A DNA stretch of 64,000 nucleotides from Xanthobacteraceae bacterium (GTDB lineage Bacteria; Pseudomonadota; Alphaproteobacteria; Rhizobiales; Xanthobacteraceae). Positions 26,564 through 34,887 of the stretch are shown one piece after another. The number at the start of each line of letters is the position of its first letter. Positions within the stretch are counted from its first letter, which is position 1. The stretch spans positions 1 to 64,000 of the forward strand of contig JAIELW010000010.1 in NCBI GenBank assembly GCA_019752575.1, written 5' to 3'. The notes beneath the pieces were generated by a model. The model worked only from the letters and a program-made list of their open reading frames with translations. It ran no database searches and had not been told where the DNA came from. Made by a program: the position numbers and the translations under genes.

Positions 26564-27187
26564 CTAGGCCGCGGACCAGGCCACATAACGGTCCTGGCGA
26601 TGATTAATCCAGATAACGGCATTCATGGCCAACGCGCCGACGATAGAGGCGAGAACGAGGCGCCATTCGACCGCGAGCAGCGAAACGATAAGTACCGCAA
26701 GATCGATTCCCATTTGGAATTTTCCGGCGCGGATGCCGTATTTGTCCTGGAGATAAAGCGCGAGAATATTGATGCCGCCGAGACTCGCCTGGTGCCGGAA
26801 GAGGACGATGAAGCCCATGCCGAGCATCAAGCCGCCAACGACGCCTGCGTAGAAGGGCTGCAATTTTCCAATTTCGATGAAGTAGGCGTGCGTCTCGGAC
26901 ATCACCGAGACCAGCGCGACAGCACAGAAGGTCTTTACCGTGAAGCGCCAGCCCATACGCATCAGCGCGAGAATATAGAAGGGCAGGTTGATCACGAAGA
27001 AAGCGACGCCAAAGGGGATCGCGGCCAAATAATAAGCGAGGAACGCTACCCCCGAGGTGCCGCCGGTGAGCAGACCCGCCTTCTTGAACAGCACGATGCC
27101 GAATGAGATGAACAGCGTGCCGACAAGAATAGCGAAGATGTCTTCGCCAAGTGAATGTCGGGGTGCGCTCACGTCGAGATTGCTCAT
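26564..27187 (-). CDS. YitT-family membrane protein
   Basis: 207 residues from ATG at 27187. Five to six hydrophobic segments; FISFGIVLFKKAGLLTGGTSGVAFLAYYL and GFIVLFRHQASLGGINILALYLQDKYGIRAGKFQMGIDLAVL match the YitT (DUF161) fold, which contains GGTSG and GGINIL repeats. Inner-membrane protein of unproven role. Same strand as the reductase upstream, with about 43 bp between. Confidence 0.9.
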   Translation of the reverse strand: MSNLDVSAPRHSLGEDIFAILVGTLFISFGIVLFKKAGLLTGGTSGVAFLAYYLAAIPFGVAFFVINLPFYILALMRMGWRFTVKTFCAVALVSVMSETHAYFIEIGKLQPFYAGVVGGLMLGMGFIVLFRHQASLGGINILALYLQDKYGIRAGKFQMGIDLAVLIVSLLAVEWRLVLASIVGALAMNAVIWINHRQDRYVAWSAA

Positions 27188-27230
27188 GCGCAAAGAGTAG
27201 GCGACGTGTGGCCGCCACTCAATTCAGCAC

Positions 27231-28253
27231 TCAGTCGACCCGCTCGTCCTGATCGGAGCCCTTTTCTTCCGGGAAGGTCGGGTAAATCCCGGCGACGCGG
27301 CCCATTTGTTGTGTGAGCGCAAGCACCGCATCGATGTGCGGGGTTTCGACTTCCGCGAGCCGCCCCAGTTCCTGCACGGAAGTGAGCAGCGCATCCAACT
27401 CGATCGGCCGTCCTTTATCGACGTCCTGCAGCATCGAAGTCCGGTGCGCGCCGACGCGCGCGGCGCCATTGATGCGGCGGTCGACATCGACGCGGAAATG
27501 CACGCCGATGCGCCGTCCGATCTTCTCCGCTTCCAGCATCATGTTGCGCGAGAGCTCGCGCGTACCGGGATCGGTCGCGACCACGTCGAGCGTCGCTTTG
27601 GTCAGCGCCGAGATCGGGTTGAAGCACAAGTTTCCCCAGAGCTTGAGCCAGATGTCATTTCTGATCTCGGGAATGATCGGCGCTTTCAGCCCGGCCTTGG
27701 TCATCATGTCGGAGAGCTTCTGCACGCGCTCGGTGACCTTGCGCGTCGGCTCGCCGAGCCCGAACTTGTCGCCGTCGATATGCTTGATCACGCCGGGGCT
27801 TTCGATCTCGGCGGCCGGATAGACCGTACAGCCGATCACGCGCTCCGGCGTAATCGCCTGCCACTGCCGGTCTCCCGGATCGACCGATTCGATCCTGCGG
27901 TTCGCGTACTGGCCTTCGAAGCCATAGAAGTACCACCACGGCAGGCCGTTCTGCATGGTGACGACCGCGGTCTCAGGCCCGAACAGGAGCGCCAGCTTGT
28001 CCGCGACTTCCCAGGCCTGATGCGCTTTCAGCGCGCAGATCACGTAATCCTGCGGCGGCAGCTCTGCGGGGTCGTGGGTCGCCTTGATCCTGGCGTTCTT
28101 GGTCTCGCCGCCAATCTTCAGCGTCAGCCCGTTCGCCTTGATCGCCTCGAGATGCGCGCCGCGCGCGATCAGCGAGACATCCGCGCCCGCGAGCTTCATC
28201 AGCACGCCAACATAGCCGCCGATGGCGCCGGCGCCGTAAATGCAGACCTTCAT
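27231..28253 (-). CDS. 2-dehydropantoate 2-reductase (ketopantoate reductase) family enzyme
   Basis: 340 residues from ATG at 28253. The N-terminal Rossmann motif KVCIYGAGAIGGYVG and ADVSLIARG bind NADPH; KAHQAWEVADKL and PETAVVTMQNGLPWW are typical of the ApbA/PanE family. The C-terminal domain has NDIWLKLWGNLCFNPISALTKATLDVVATDPGTRELSRNMMLEA with the catalytic-type Lys in the KLWGN region. Ketopantoate reduction in pantothenate synthesis is the prototype, but many paralogues have other substrates and this one is not in a pan cluster. A 39-residue upstream extension in the same frame reads through a repeat. Confidence 0.88.
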   Translation of the reverse strand: MKVCIYGAGAIGGYVGVLMKLAGADVSLIARGAHLEAIKANGLTLKIGGETKNARIKATHDPAELPPQDYVICALKAHQAWEVADKLALLFGPETAVVTMQNGLPWWYFYGFEGQYANRRIESVDPGDRQWQAITPERVIGCTVYPAAEIESPGVIKHIDGDKFGLGEPTRKVTERVQKLSDMMTKAGLKAPIIPEIRNDIWLKLWGNLCFNPISALTKATLDVVATDPGTRELSRNMMLEAEKIGRRIGVHFRVDVDRRINGAARVGAHRTSMLQDVDKGRPIELDALLTSVQELGRLAEVETPHIDAVLALTQQMGRVAGIYPTFPEEKGSDQDERVD

Positions 28254-28332
28254 ATTCTTCCCCAGCTGCCCGTTTCTCCCCGGGCTTGGGGCAGGATAGC
28301 GAAGCCGCCGCGAATCGCCATGCGGCTTTCTT

Positions 28333-28440
28333 GTCGTCCCCGCGAAAGCGGGGACCCATAACCCCAGCATTCAAGAGTCTCGACCACCGGGGTTATGGGT
28401 CCCGGCTCGCGCTCACTTCGTTCGCTTGGCCGGGACGACA
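28333..28440. repeat. GTCGTCCCCGC/GGGACGAC intergenic palindromic repeat
   Basis: The outer ends GTCGTCCC (28333) and GGGACGAC (28432-28439) are inverted; inside, GACCCATAACCCC and GGGGTTATGGGTC form a long second stem. A related copy with the order of halves reversed lies at 45639-45778. It fills the space between the reductase and pccB starts. Confidence 0.8.
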
Positions 28441-28484
28441 ACAGTTGTGCTACCTTTCCTCCAACAATCGAGGGGCTCTATCCG

Positions 28485-30014
28485 ATGAAAGAAATTCTCG
28501 AAGCGCTGGAAGCCCGGAGGGCCGAAGCCAAGCTCGGCGGCGGGCAGACACGCATCGTCGCGCAGCACCAGCGCGGCAAATTAACGGCCAGAGAGCGCAT
28601 CGGCCTCCTGCTCGATAAAGGCTCGTTCGAGGAATTCGACACCTTCGTCCAGCACCGCTGCAACGACTTTGGGATGGAAAAGCAGAAGGTGCCGGGCGAC
28701 GGCGTCGTCACCGGCTGGGGCACGGTGAACGGGCGGCAGGTCTTCGTTTTCGCCAAAGACTTCACCGTGTTCGGCGGCTCGCTCTCGGAGGCGCACGCGC
28801 AGAAGATCACGAAGATCCAGGATCTCGCGCTGAAAACCCGCGCGCCGATCATCGGCCTCTTCGACGCGGGCGGCGCGCGCATTCAGGAAGGCGTCGCCGC
28901 GCTCGGCGGCTATGGCGAAGTTTTCCGCCGCAACGTGATTGCCTCGGGAGTTATTCCGCAGATTTCCGTCATCATGGGGCCGTGCGCGGGCGGCGACGTT
29001 TACTCGCCCGCGATGACCGACTTCATCTTCATGGTCAAAGACACGAGCTACATGTTCGTGACCGGCCCGGAGGTCGTCAAAACCGTCACCAACGAGACAG
29101 TCACCGCGGAAGAGCTCGGCGGCGCGCGCGTGCACACGACGCGCTCCTCGGTCGCCGACGGCGCGTTCGAAAACGATGTCGAGTGTCTCTTGCAGATGCG
29201 CCGGCTGATCGACTTTCTGCCTTCGTCCTATGAGGCGGGCGTGCCGGAATGGCCGAGCGCGGACGACGCCGAGCGCATCGAGCCTTCGCTCGACAGTCTC
29301 GTCCCGGAAAATCCGAACAAGCCTTACGACATCAAAGAACTCATCATGAAGCTCGCCGACGAGGCGGACTTCTTCGAGATTCAAGAGTCGTTCGCGAAGA
29401 ACATCGTCACCGGCTTTGCGCGCGTGGAGGGGAGGACGGTCGGCTTCGTCGCGAACCAGCCGATGGTGCTCGCCGGTGTTCTAGATTCTGACGCATCAAG
29501 AAAAGCCGCGCGCTTCGTGCGCTTCTGCGACGCCTTCAACATTCCGATCGTGACGTTAGTCGACGTGCCGGGGTTCCTGCCGGGCACGGCGCAAGAATAT
29601 GGCGGCCTCATCAAGCATGGCGCGAAGCTCCTGTTCGCCTATTCGCAGGCGACCGTGCCGCTCGTCACCGTGATTACGCGCAAGGCCTTCGGCGGCGCCT
29701 ATGACGTGATGGCGTCGAAGCACATCGGCGGCGACGTGAACTATGCCTGGCCGACGGCGCAGATCGCGGTGATGGGCGCGAAGGGGGCGGTCGAGATCAT
29801 CTTCCGCGCGGACAAGGACCCGGCGGTGATCGCCGAGCGCACCAGGGAATATGAGCAGCGCTTTCTATCGCCGTTCGTCGCGGCCGAGCGCGGCTATATC
29901 GACGAGGTGATCGAGCCGCACGAAACGCGCCGGAGGATTTCCCGCGCGCTCGCCATGCTGAAGACGAAGCAGGTCGAGCAGCCGCGCAAGAAGCACGACA
30001 ATTTGCCGGTGTGA
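28485..30014 (+). CDS. pccB: Propionyl/acyl-CoA carboxylase beta (carboxyltransferase) subunit
   Basis: 509 residues from ATG 28485, the usual PccB length. [21 protein letters not shown] is the N-terminal signature; [39 protein letters not shown] and [24 protein letters not shown] are carboxyltransferase motifs of the two crotonase folds. With the biotin-carrying alpha subunit (50704) it makes methylmalonyl-CoA from propionyl-CoA. The 3' end is duplicated downstream (30481-30589). Substrate inferred from family. Confidence 0.94.
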   Translation: MKEILEALEARRAEAKLGGGQTRIVAQHQRGKLTARERIGLLLDKGSFEEFDTFVQHRCNDFGMEKQKVPGDGVVTGWGTVNGRQVFVFAKDFTVFGGSLSEAHAQKITKIQDLALKTRAPIIGLFDAGGARIQEGVAALGGYGEVFRRNVIASGVIPQISVIMGPCAGGDVYSPAMTDFIFMVKDTSYMFVTGPEVVKTVTNETVTAEELGGARVHTTRSSVADGAFENDVECLLQMRRLIDFLPSSYEAGVPEWPSADDAERIEPSLDSLVPENPNKPYDIKELIMKLADEADFFEIQESFAKNIVTGFARVEGRTVGFVANQPMVLAGVLDSDASRKAARFVRFCDAFNIPIVTLVDVPGFLPGTAQEYGGLIKHGAKLLFAYSQATVPLVTVITRKAFGGAYDVMASKHIGGDVNYAWPTAQIAVMGAKGAVEIIFRADKDPAVIAERTREYEQRFLSPFVAAERGYIDEVIEPHETRRRISRALAMLKTKQVEQPRKKHDNLPV

Positions 30015-30015
30015 G
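29907..30015 (+). repeat. Direct repeat, pccB 3' end, copy 1
   Basis: 109 bp covering the last codons of pccB. It aligns without gaps to 30481-30589 (574 bp away): 11 mismatches in the first 36 positions, then one mismatch in 73. The DUF4160/DUF2442 genes lie between the two copies. Confidence 0.9.
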
Positions 30016-30018
30016 ACA

Positions 30019-30255
30019 GTGCCGACCGTTCTGCGCTGGGGCCCGTATCGGGCGTTCTTTTATTCGAACGAGGGCAATGAGCCCGCCCATGTTCATGTCC
30101 GCGCAGAGGACATGGAGTTAAAGGTCTGGCTTCACGACCTTTCCATGGCCGCAAACGCCGGGTTTCCGGCGCACGAGATTACGAGTATTCTGGCGGAGTT
30201 GCGGAAGAACCGCGAAATGCTTCTGAAGGCATGGCATGAGCACTTTGGAAATTGA
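30019..30255 (+). CDS. DUF4160 protein
   Basis: 78 residues from GTG 30019, 4 nt after the pccB stop. MPTVLRWGPYRAFFYSNEGNEPAHVHVRAEDMELKVWLHD is the DUF4160 signature (FYSNEG.EPAHVHV). Such small proteins are often encoded beside DUF2442, as here, with overlapping frames, and the pair has been regarded as toxin-antitoxin-like; activity is unproven. The placement between duplicated pccB ends suggests later insertion. Confidence 0.85.
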   Translation: MPTVLRWGPYRAFFYSNEGNEPAHVHVRAEDMELKVWLHDLSMAANAGFPAHEITSILAELRKNREMLLKAWHEHFGN

Positions 30256-30484
30256 GGTCGGCGATCTGCGTGTGAAAACCGTGGTTTTCACGGCGGCGGA
30301 GCTTGTCGTCACGCTCGCCGACGGCCGCAAAATTTCGACGCCGCTCGACTGGTACCCGCGCTTGAAAGCGGCCTCCGCGCAGGCGCGTGAGAATTACGAA
30401 ATCATGCCTATGGGTATCCATTGGCCGGAACTCGACGAGGATTTGAGCGTCGCGGGAATGTTGGCAGGAAATCGCGCGCAGTAA
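30236..30484 (+). CDS. DUF2442 protein
   Basis: 82 residues from ATG 30236, overlapping the DUF4160 gene by 20 nt. VKTVVFTAAELVVTLADGRKISTPLDWYPRLKAA and NYEIMPMGIHWPELDEDLSVAGML are the DUF2442 pattern. Probable partner (antitoxin-like) of the upstream protein. Stop TAA at 30482 adjoins the second copy of the pccB 3' end. Confidence 0.85.
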   Translation: MSTLEIEVGDLRVKTVVFTAAELVVTLADGRKISTPLDWYPRLKAASAQARENYEIMPMGIHWPELDEDLSVAGMLAGNRAQ

Positions 30485-30589
30485 TCGAGCCGTGTGAGAC
30501 CCGCCGCCGCATTGCGCGCGCGCTCGCCATGCTGAAGACGAAGCAGGTCGAGCAGCCGCGCAAGAAGCATGACAATTTGCCGGTGTGAG
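30481..30589 (+). pseudogene. Duplicated pccB 3' end, copy 2
   Basis: The frame reads [34 protein letters not shown] and stop, against [34 protein letters not shown] in pccB. No start and no upstream carboxylase coding, so it is a fragment. Its ARAL version may be the ancestral end, with pccB now carrying a replacement. Confidence 0.85.
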
Positions 30590-30601
30590 GAGGTGCGAAC
30601 G

Positions 30602-32149
30602 TTACTGTTGACCTGCTACAGTGATTTTATAGCACTGCTTTCCACCACCTAGGCTTGCTTTGATCCAATCAGCCTCGTCTTCGATTAGAAACTGGGTCAC
30701 CTTTCGATTCTCGTCAAAGCGAATAAAGGTCAAGAACACGTCATTCGGCTTGACGGTTAGCTGCTCAGGTTCTCCGCGGAAGAGTAAGAATGCGGTATTC
30801 GCAAATACAACGCCTTCTCCATTTCCTTTTGCAACTGGCTGCCAGCAACCAAATCGTGCAAAGTTCAATGAGGAATCAGTGATCAATTTCTCGATAAAAT
30901 CTAGATCGGTCGCCTTGGTATTCTCTGTTTTCATTTTCTGGAGTGCGTTTGCGAAAATCCTTTTTTCTGTTCTGTCCATAATTTCGAACTTCGGGCTAAA
31001 AAAGGTCTTCAGCTTAGTAATTTTGGTTTCTTGAGAGACGCCGTTCGCAAGGCGGACTTGGTTATAACTATCGTTAAAGTCGTACATTGTTGGTGTCACG
31101 ACCTCGAACGTCGGTTGATTCTTTAGTTCATTTTCACGGACATCAGCCTCGCTGTACTGACGCCCGGGCAAGTAGTCCCACAGATCTGGTAGCTTTAGTC
31201 CATGAAGTGCAGCATCGAGCGTTAGGCACTTCACCATGTCGGTTTTCGAAAGTTTAAGTGCCGCAAGCCAGATTAGTGCATAAGGCGTATCTGCGGTCCT
31301 GGAAACTCCAGACGAAGTCATATTTTTATAAATTTCGCCGCATGACTCCTGAAATTTATCAGCAGCGAACTTCGAGTTATCTAAGCCTGCTCTAAATCGC
31401 TCCAGAAATTCATCGCGTTTGGGGTGCGTAAGATGAACAATGGATTCAATTCTTTCGACTTTTATCGTGACGCGAACGTGCTGATTGTCGATCTCATAAG
31501 TGCCTTGATTTAGGGGTCTCGGAACATTGGGATAGATAAACGTTCGATTGAAGCTAGCGACAACGTCATCCATCGCCTTTTGTGTTTTTGAAAAGTCCAC
31601 AAGTCCAGCCGTTACAAGCGCTGGAATATTGCCGAGCAAACTCCATACCGGCGTAACGACGTTTACTAGCGCGCCAACTACTTTCGAAAAAATTGTTGGA
31701 GCATAATCGAAAGATTCTGACCGCAAGCTAGAAATATACACCGGAGCGGTTCCGCTTATAAAATGATACTGTTCGCATACATTGCGGTAGTCATTATTTT
31801 CTGTTTTTGAAACTGAATACAGCTGGACGAGGGCAACAACGTCTTTGGCCGCACTTGGAATCTTTGTACTACCATCGCTGGATGATCCCGGGTTCGTGCG
31901 ACTCAAGACAACGAGTTGACTTACAGTCGGAATTTTTTTCCAAGGCTTGAAAGGATCGTCCTGTACTAGTTGTGCCGGACTAATCTTGCCTTTCGTGTCA
32001 CATGAAATTGATACTAGGTATGTCCCTTTTACACGCGGGGTAATTTTCCCTATCGGCTTAATAGGACTTAAAAGATTTACTTCCGGCGGCACTGCTAATG
32101 CTGGCGTAGTCAAAAGAAAAATAGCGCAAATGATTGCTCGATTGAACAT
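30602..32149 (-). CDS. AT-rich orphan exported protein, unknown
   Basis: 515 residues with signal peptide MFNRAIICAIFLLTTPALA. The mature protein is mixed alpha/beta with few recognisable motifs: VSISCDTKGKI early, GTYEIDNQHVRVTIKVERIESIVHLTHPKRDEF in the middle, CWQPVAKGNGEGVVFANTAFLLFRGEPEQL near the C-terminus, and scattered Cys residues. No family recognised. Base composition is much more AT-rich than the neighbours and codon use includes many A/T-ending codons, which points to horizontal acquisition. It lies on the opposite strand to pccB; 32150-32331 upstream is also AT-rich and may hold its promoter. Confidence 0.75.
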   Translation of the reverse strand: MFNRAIICAIFLLTTPALAVPPEVNLLSPIKPIGKITPRVKGTYLVSISCDTKGKISPAQLVQDDPFKPWKKIPTVSQLVVLSRTNPGSSSDGSTKIPSAAKDVVALVQLYSVSKTENNDYRNVCEQYHFISGTAPVYISSLRSESFDYAPTIFSKVVGALVNVVTPVWSLLGNIPALVTAGLVDFSKTQKAMDDVVASFNRTFIYPNVPRPLNQGTYEIDNQHVRVTIKVERIESIVHLTHPKRDEFLERFRAGLDNSKFAADKFQESCGEIYKNMTSSGVSRTADTPYALIWLAALKLSKTDMVKCLTLDAALHGLKLPDLWDYLPGRQYSEADVRENELKNQPTFEVVTPTMYDFNDSYNQVRLANGVSQETKITKLKTFFSPKFEIMDRTEKRIFANALQKMKTENTKATDLDFIEKLITDSSLNFARFGCWQPVAKGNGEGVVFANTAFLLFRGEPEQLTVKPNDVFLTFIRFDENRKVTQFLIEDEADWIKASLGGGKQCYKITVAGQQ

Positions 32150-32331
32150 GTTGTCTCCAACGAGATGTGCAAAGGACGCAATAATAGTCGCTCATATTTA
32201 TAACTTATGCCACCTACTTTTATCACCTCCACGCGGAGGTAATGTATTGCCTTCGGCCGTACATGCGCACGCTGCATTCCCTGACAAAGAAAATTTGATC
32301 GTGTCATCGAGAAAAACACGCCGGAAGTTAT

Positions 32332-32366
32332 CGTGGATGGCCGGGTCAAGCCCGGCCATGACGAGT
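32332..32366. repeat. Single REP half-unit
   Basis: CGTGGATGGCCGGGTCAAG..CGGCCATGACGAG, one arm of the family seen at 9291-9323 and 33053-33087. It lies 75 bp upstream of the PsiE gene; no partner arm is seen nearby. Confidence 0.75.
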
Positions 32367-32440
32367 TGAGATGCATCGCAAGATGACCGCGCGCCGCCGC
32401 TCGTCGTAGCCTCTCGAAAGAGATTCGATGAGAGCACACC

Positions 32441-32926
32441 ATGGCCAAAAACAAATCACCACACCTGACCGAGCGCCAAGCCGAAGCCAGCGTCCGCCGC
32501 TTCGTGAACCATTCCGGCAATCTTCTGGTCGAGGGCTTTCATCTCCTCGGCCTGTTCGCGATCGGCGCGTCCACCGTTTGGGCCGCGGTCGCGACGTTCT
32601 GGGCCATGGTCGGACGCGGGCAGGCCCCGATCGAGGATCTATTGCTTCTCTTCATCTATCTCGAGATCGGCGCGATGGTCGGCATCTATTTTAAGACCAA
32701 CCGCATGCCGGTGCGCTTTCTGATTTATATCGCGATCACCGCCGTCACGCGCCATGTCGTCGTGGTCGTCACCACGCACAAAGCCCCGGAGATGGAAACG
32801 CTGCTCACCGCCGGCGCGATCCTGATCCTTGCGCTCGCGGTCGTGGCGCTGCGCTTCGGCTCTTATTATCTGCCGTCCGCGAGTACCGGCGAGCGGTACT
32901 TCAAGGCGGATTTGGATAGACAATAA
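32441..32926 (+). CDS. PsiE-family phosphate-starvation-inducible membrane protein
   Basis: 161 residues from ATG 32441. Four hydrophobic segments and the PsiE signature LLLFIYLEIGAMVGIYFKTNRMPVRFLIYIAITAVTRHVVV. PsiE of E. coli is induced by phosphate starvation; its function is unclear. N-terminal charged segment (MAKNKSPHLTERQAEASVRRF) is cytoplasmic. Followed by a large composite repeat. Confidence 0.88.
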   Translation: MAKNKSPHLTERQAEASVRRFVNHSGNLLVEGFHLLGLFAIGASTVWAAVATFWAMVGRGQAPIEDLLLLFIYLEIGAMVGIYFKTNRMPVRFLIYIAITAVTRHVVVVVTTHKAPEMETLLTAGAILILALAVVALRFGSYYLPSASTGERYFKADLDRQ

Positions 32927-32947
32927 ATTAGTTCGTCATCACCGGGC

Positions 32948-32973
32948 CTCAAGTCGGCTATAGCCGACTTGAG
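32948..32973. repeat. Small palindrome, copy C1
   Basis: CTCAAGTCGGCTA pairs perfectly with TAGCCGACTTGAG (13 bp). First of a tandem pair separated by 12 AT-rich nt from copy C2. Confidence 0.85.
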
Positions 32974-32985
32974 ATTTCATATTTG

Positions 32986-33011
32986 CTGAAGTCGGATATA
33001 TCCGACTTCAG
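32986..33011. repeat. Small palindrome, copy C2
   Basis: CTGAAGTCGGATA pairs perfectly with TATCCGACTTCAG (13 bp). Closest match to the consensus GAAGTCGGAT/ATCCGACTTC of the set. Confidence 0.85.
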
Positions 33012-33137
33012 TACCCGGTGATCCACGCCTTGCGTGCTTCGAGGGAGTGAAGACGTGGATGGCCGGGTCAAGCCCGGCCATGACGAGTGAAGTAAGGCCG
33101 GTGCGGCCCGGTGATGACGAAGAGAGGAGACAGCCTG

Positions 33138-33278
33138 ATGTCGAATTTACTCTATTCTCTCACGATCGCCGCGGCACTCGGCAGTGGCATCGTCGCCGGG
33201 ATCTTCTTCGCCTTCTCGACCTTCATCATGCAAGCGCTCGCGGCAGTCGCTTTTATCCTTGCGCTGCGAAACCTCTGA
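33138..33278 (+). pseudogene. DUF1772 membrane protein remnant
   Basis: A 46-residue frame MSNLLYSLTIAAALGSGIVAGIFFAFSTFIMQALA then AVAFILALRNL and stop. The first part matches the N-terminus of DUF1772 (anthrone-oxygenase-like) proteins, GxGxVAGxFFAFSTFVMxAL, which normally continue for over 100 residues. Here it jumps to a short segment resembling the C-terminal helix, so most of the gene has been lost by an in-frame deletion. Confidence 0.6.
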
Positions 33279-33287
33279 ACCGGCAGC

Positions 33288-34124
33288 TCAAACCAGCGCC
33301 ACCGGCCTGAGCGGCGAGCCGGTTGCGCCCTTGATCCGCAAGGGCAAAGTAACGAACGCGAAATCCGCCCGCCCGCAATTCGCGAGCTCCTCGAGGTCGA
33401 GATTCTCGATGATGTGGATACCGTGCTGCGCGATCAGAATGCGGTGCGCGTCCATGGTGATGTTGGTCTGCACGATCTGCTCGAACCCCGCGGTGTCGTT
33501 GCCGACCGCGAACGGTTTCTTTGCTGCGAGCCATTCGGCGCCCGCCGCGGCGACGCCCGGCGTACCGGCGCTGTCGAGGCCGAGATATTTCCGCGAATCC
33601 GTCCAGTGCCTCGTCCATCCGGTGCGGAGCAGTATAATGTCGCCGGCATTCATCGTAGCGTTCGCTTTTTTCGCGGCAAGTTCGAGATCGGCCGCTGTGA
33701 TTTCTTCCGCAGGCTGCAGCACGTCCACCTTCTTTGCGCGTGCAATGTCGAGGAGAACGCCGCGCCGGAAAATCGGTTGAATCGTCTCGACTCCATGCTC
33801 CTTGAATAATTCCGTGCCTTGCTGCGCTTTGGCGGCATCGATGCCGCCGTGCAGCATGCCGTTCTCGGAGACGTGGCTGAGCGCGTCGATATGCGTGGAT
33901 GTATGCGTGCTCGTGATGATGAGTTCGTTGGAGGAGGACATGCCGCAGCCGCGGTGAATGTCGCCGTGACGGTTGTTCAGCGTGATGTGAAAGGGCGGGT
34001 GGGTCGGGTAGATCGGCATGCCCTTCTGCAGCGGATGATCGAGTTGGATCATGCGCGCAGCGCGCGTGAGCGATAGCCAGGCGCCCACATCGAGCCTGCT
34101 GCCGCTACGGTTTCCTTCGTGCAT
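33288..34124 (-). CDS. Cyclase / kynurenine formamidase-like metal hydrolase
   Basis: 278 residues from ATG at 34124 with a GGGAGGA ribosome site. The cyclase-family motif STHTSTHIDALSHVSENGMLHGG (HxGTHxDxPxH type, here HTSTHIDALSH) supplies the metal ligands; GDIILLRTGW and ILIAQHGIHIIENLDLEELANCGRADFAFVTLPLRIKGATGSPLRPVALV are typical C-terminal blocks. Such enzymes hydrolyse N-formylkynurenine or other amides/lactones; substrate here unknown. Divergent from the DUF2214 gene. Confidence 0.88.
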   Translation of the reverse strand: MHEGNRSGSRLDVGAWLSLTRAARMIQLDHPLQKGMPIYPTHPPFHITLNNRHGDIHRGCGMSSSNELIITSTHTSTHIDALSHVSENGMLHGGIDAAKAQQGTELFKEHGVETIQPIFRRGVLLDIARAKKVDVLQPAEEITAADLELAAKKANATMNAGDIILLRTGWTRHWTDSRKYLGLDSAGTPGVAAAGAEWLAAKKPFAVGNDTAGFEQIVQTNITMDAHRILIAQHGIHIIENLDLEELANCGRADFAFVTLPLRIKGATGSPLRPVALV

Positions 34125-34236
34125 CTGGCGTCCTCCCGAGACGGCGGCGAAGCTAGCATGGGAATCGGGCGCACAAGAAAGCGCTTTAAATCCGGCGTTT
34201 TCCGCGCTTACATGACTTACATATCCGGAGAGGCAG

Positions 34237-34683
34237 ATGACCGTCACTTTCGCATTCCTGCATCACTTGTTGTTCGTTGCGCTTTTCGTGACGCTATCCA
34301 TTGAGATGGTGCTGTTGCGCCAGACGCTGACAATAGAGAATACGCGGCGGCTGCTCGCAGTCGATGGCATCTATGGAGCGACTGCAGGTGCGCTGCTCGT
34401 CGTGGGCTTTCTGCGTGTGTTCTTTTTCGAGAAGGGCTTCGCCTATTACTGGGCAAGTCACGCATTTCTCACGAAGTTCGGTATCTTCGTGCTGGTCGGC
34501 ATTCTCTCCATCATTCCGACCGTCGAATTCCTGAAGTGGCGCAAGAGCGTTCGCGAAGGAAAGGTTCCCGATGTCGCGCCTGCGACGATCCAGAAGTTGC
34601 GCAAGATCATTCACTGGGAGCTGACGGGACTTGCGCTGATTCTGTTCTTCGCCGCGTGGATGGCGAAAGGGCGCTTCTACTAA
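34237..34683 (+). CDS. DUF2214-family membrane protein
   Basis: 148 residues. Four hydrophobic helices; LHHLLFVALFVTLSIEMVLL, DGIYGATAGALLVVGFLRVFFFEKGFAYYWASHAFLTKFGIFVLVGILSIIPTVEFLKWR match DUF2214. Inner-membrane protein of unknown function. Followed after 3 nt by a small membrane ORF. Confidence 0.85.
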   Translation: MTVTFAFLHHLLFVALFVTLSIEMVLLRQTLTIENTRRLLAVDGIYGATAGALLVVGFLRVFFFEKGFAYYWASHAFLTKFGIFVLVGILSIIPTVEFLKWRKSVREGKVPDVAPATIQKLRKIIHWELTGLALILFFAAWMAKGRFY

Positions 34684-34686
34684 GTT

Positions 34687-34869
34687 ATGCAGTCGCAAAA
34701 ATGGTGGGTTAAGGCAATGAGCGCCGCGAAGTGGATACGCTTCGCGGTGCTCATCTGCTTTACGTTTCTGTTCTTCTACCTGCACAATGTTCGCGGCGAC
34801 TGGTACTGGCTTTTGCCCGCCGTTGTCTTCGGCGCGCTGTCAGCGATGACACTCAAGTTCAGAAAGTGA
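34687..34869 (+). CDS. Small two-helix membrane protein
   Basis: 60 residues from ATG 34687, or 50 from ATG 34717, which has AAGG upstream. Two hydrophobic stretches: WIRFAVLICFTFLFFYLHNV and WYWLLPAVVFGALSAMTL, ending KFRK. Nothing recognised. Probably co-transcribed with the DUF2214 gene, 3 nt upstream. Confidence 0.5.
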   Translation: MQSQKWWVKAMSAAKWIRFAVLICFTFLFFYLHNVRGDWYWLLPAVVFGALSAMTLKFRK

Positions 34870-34887
34870 TGCCGCACGGCAAGACGG

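Larger units (their letters stand above)
32933..33120. mobile_element. MITE-like composite repeat, 188 bp
   Basis: Ends are perfect 16-bp inverted repeats TCGTCATCACCGGGCC (32933-32948) and GGCCCGGTGATGACGA (33105-33120). Inside are two small palindromes (32948-32973, 32986-33011), CCCGGTGATCCACGCC and an ACGTGGATGGCCGGGTCAAG..CATGACGAG arm. No transposase is encoded; mobility is inferred from structure only. Confidence 0.65.
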
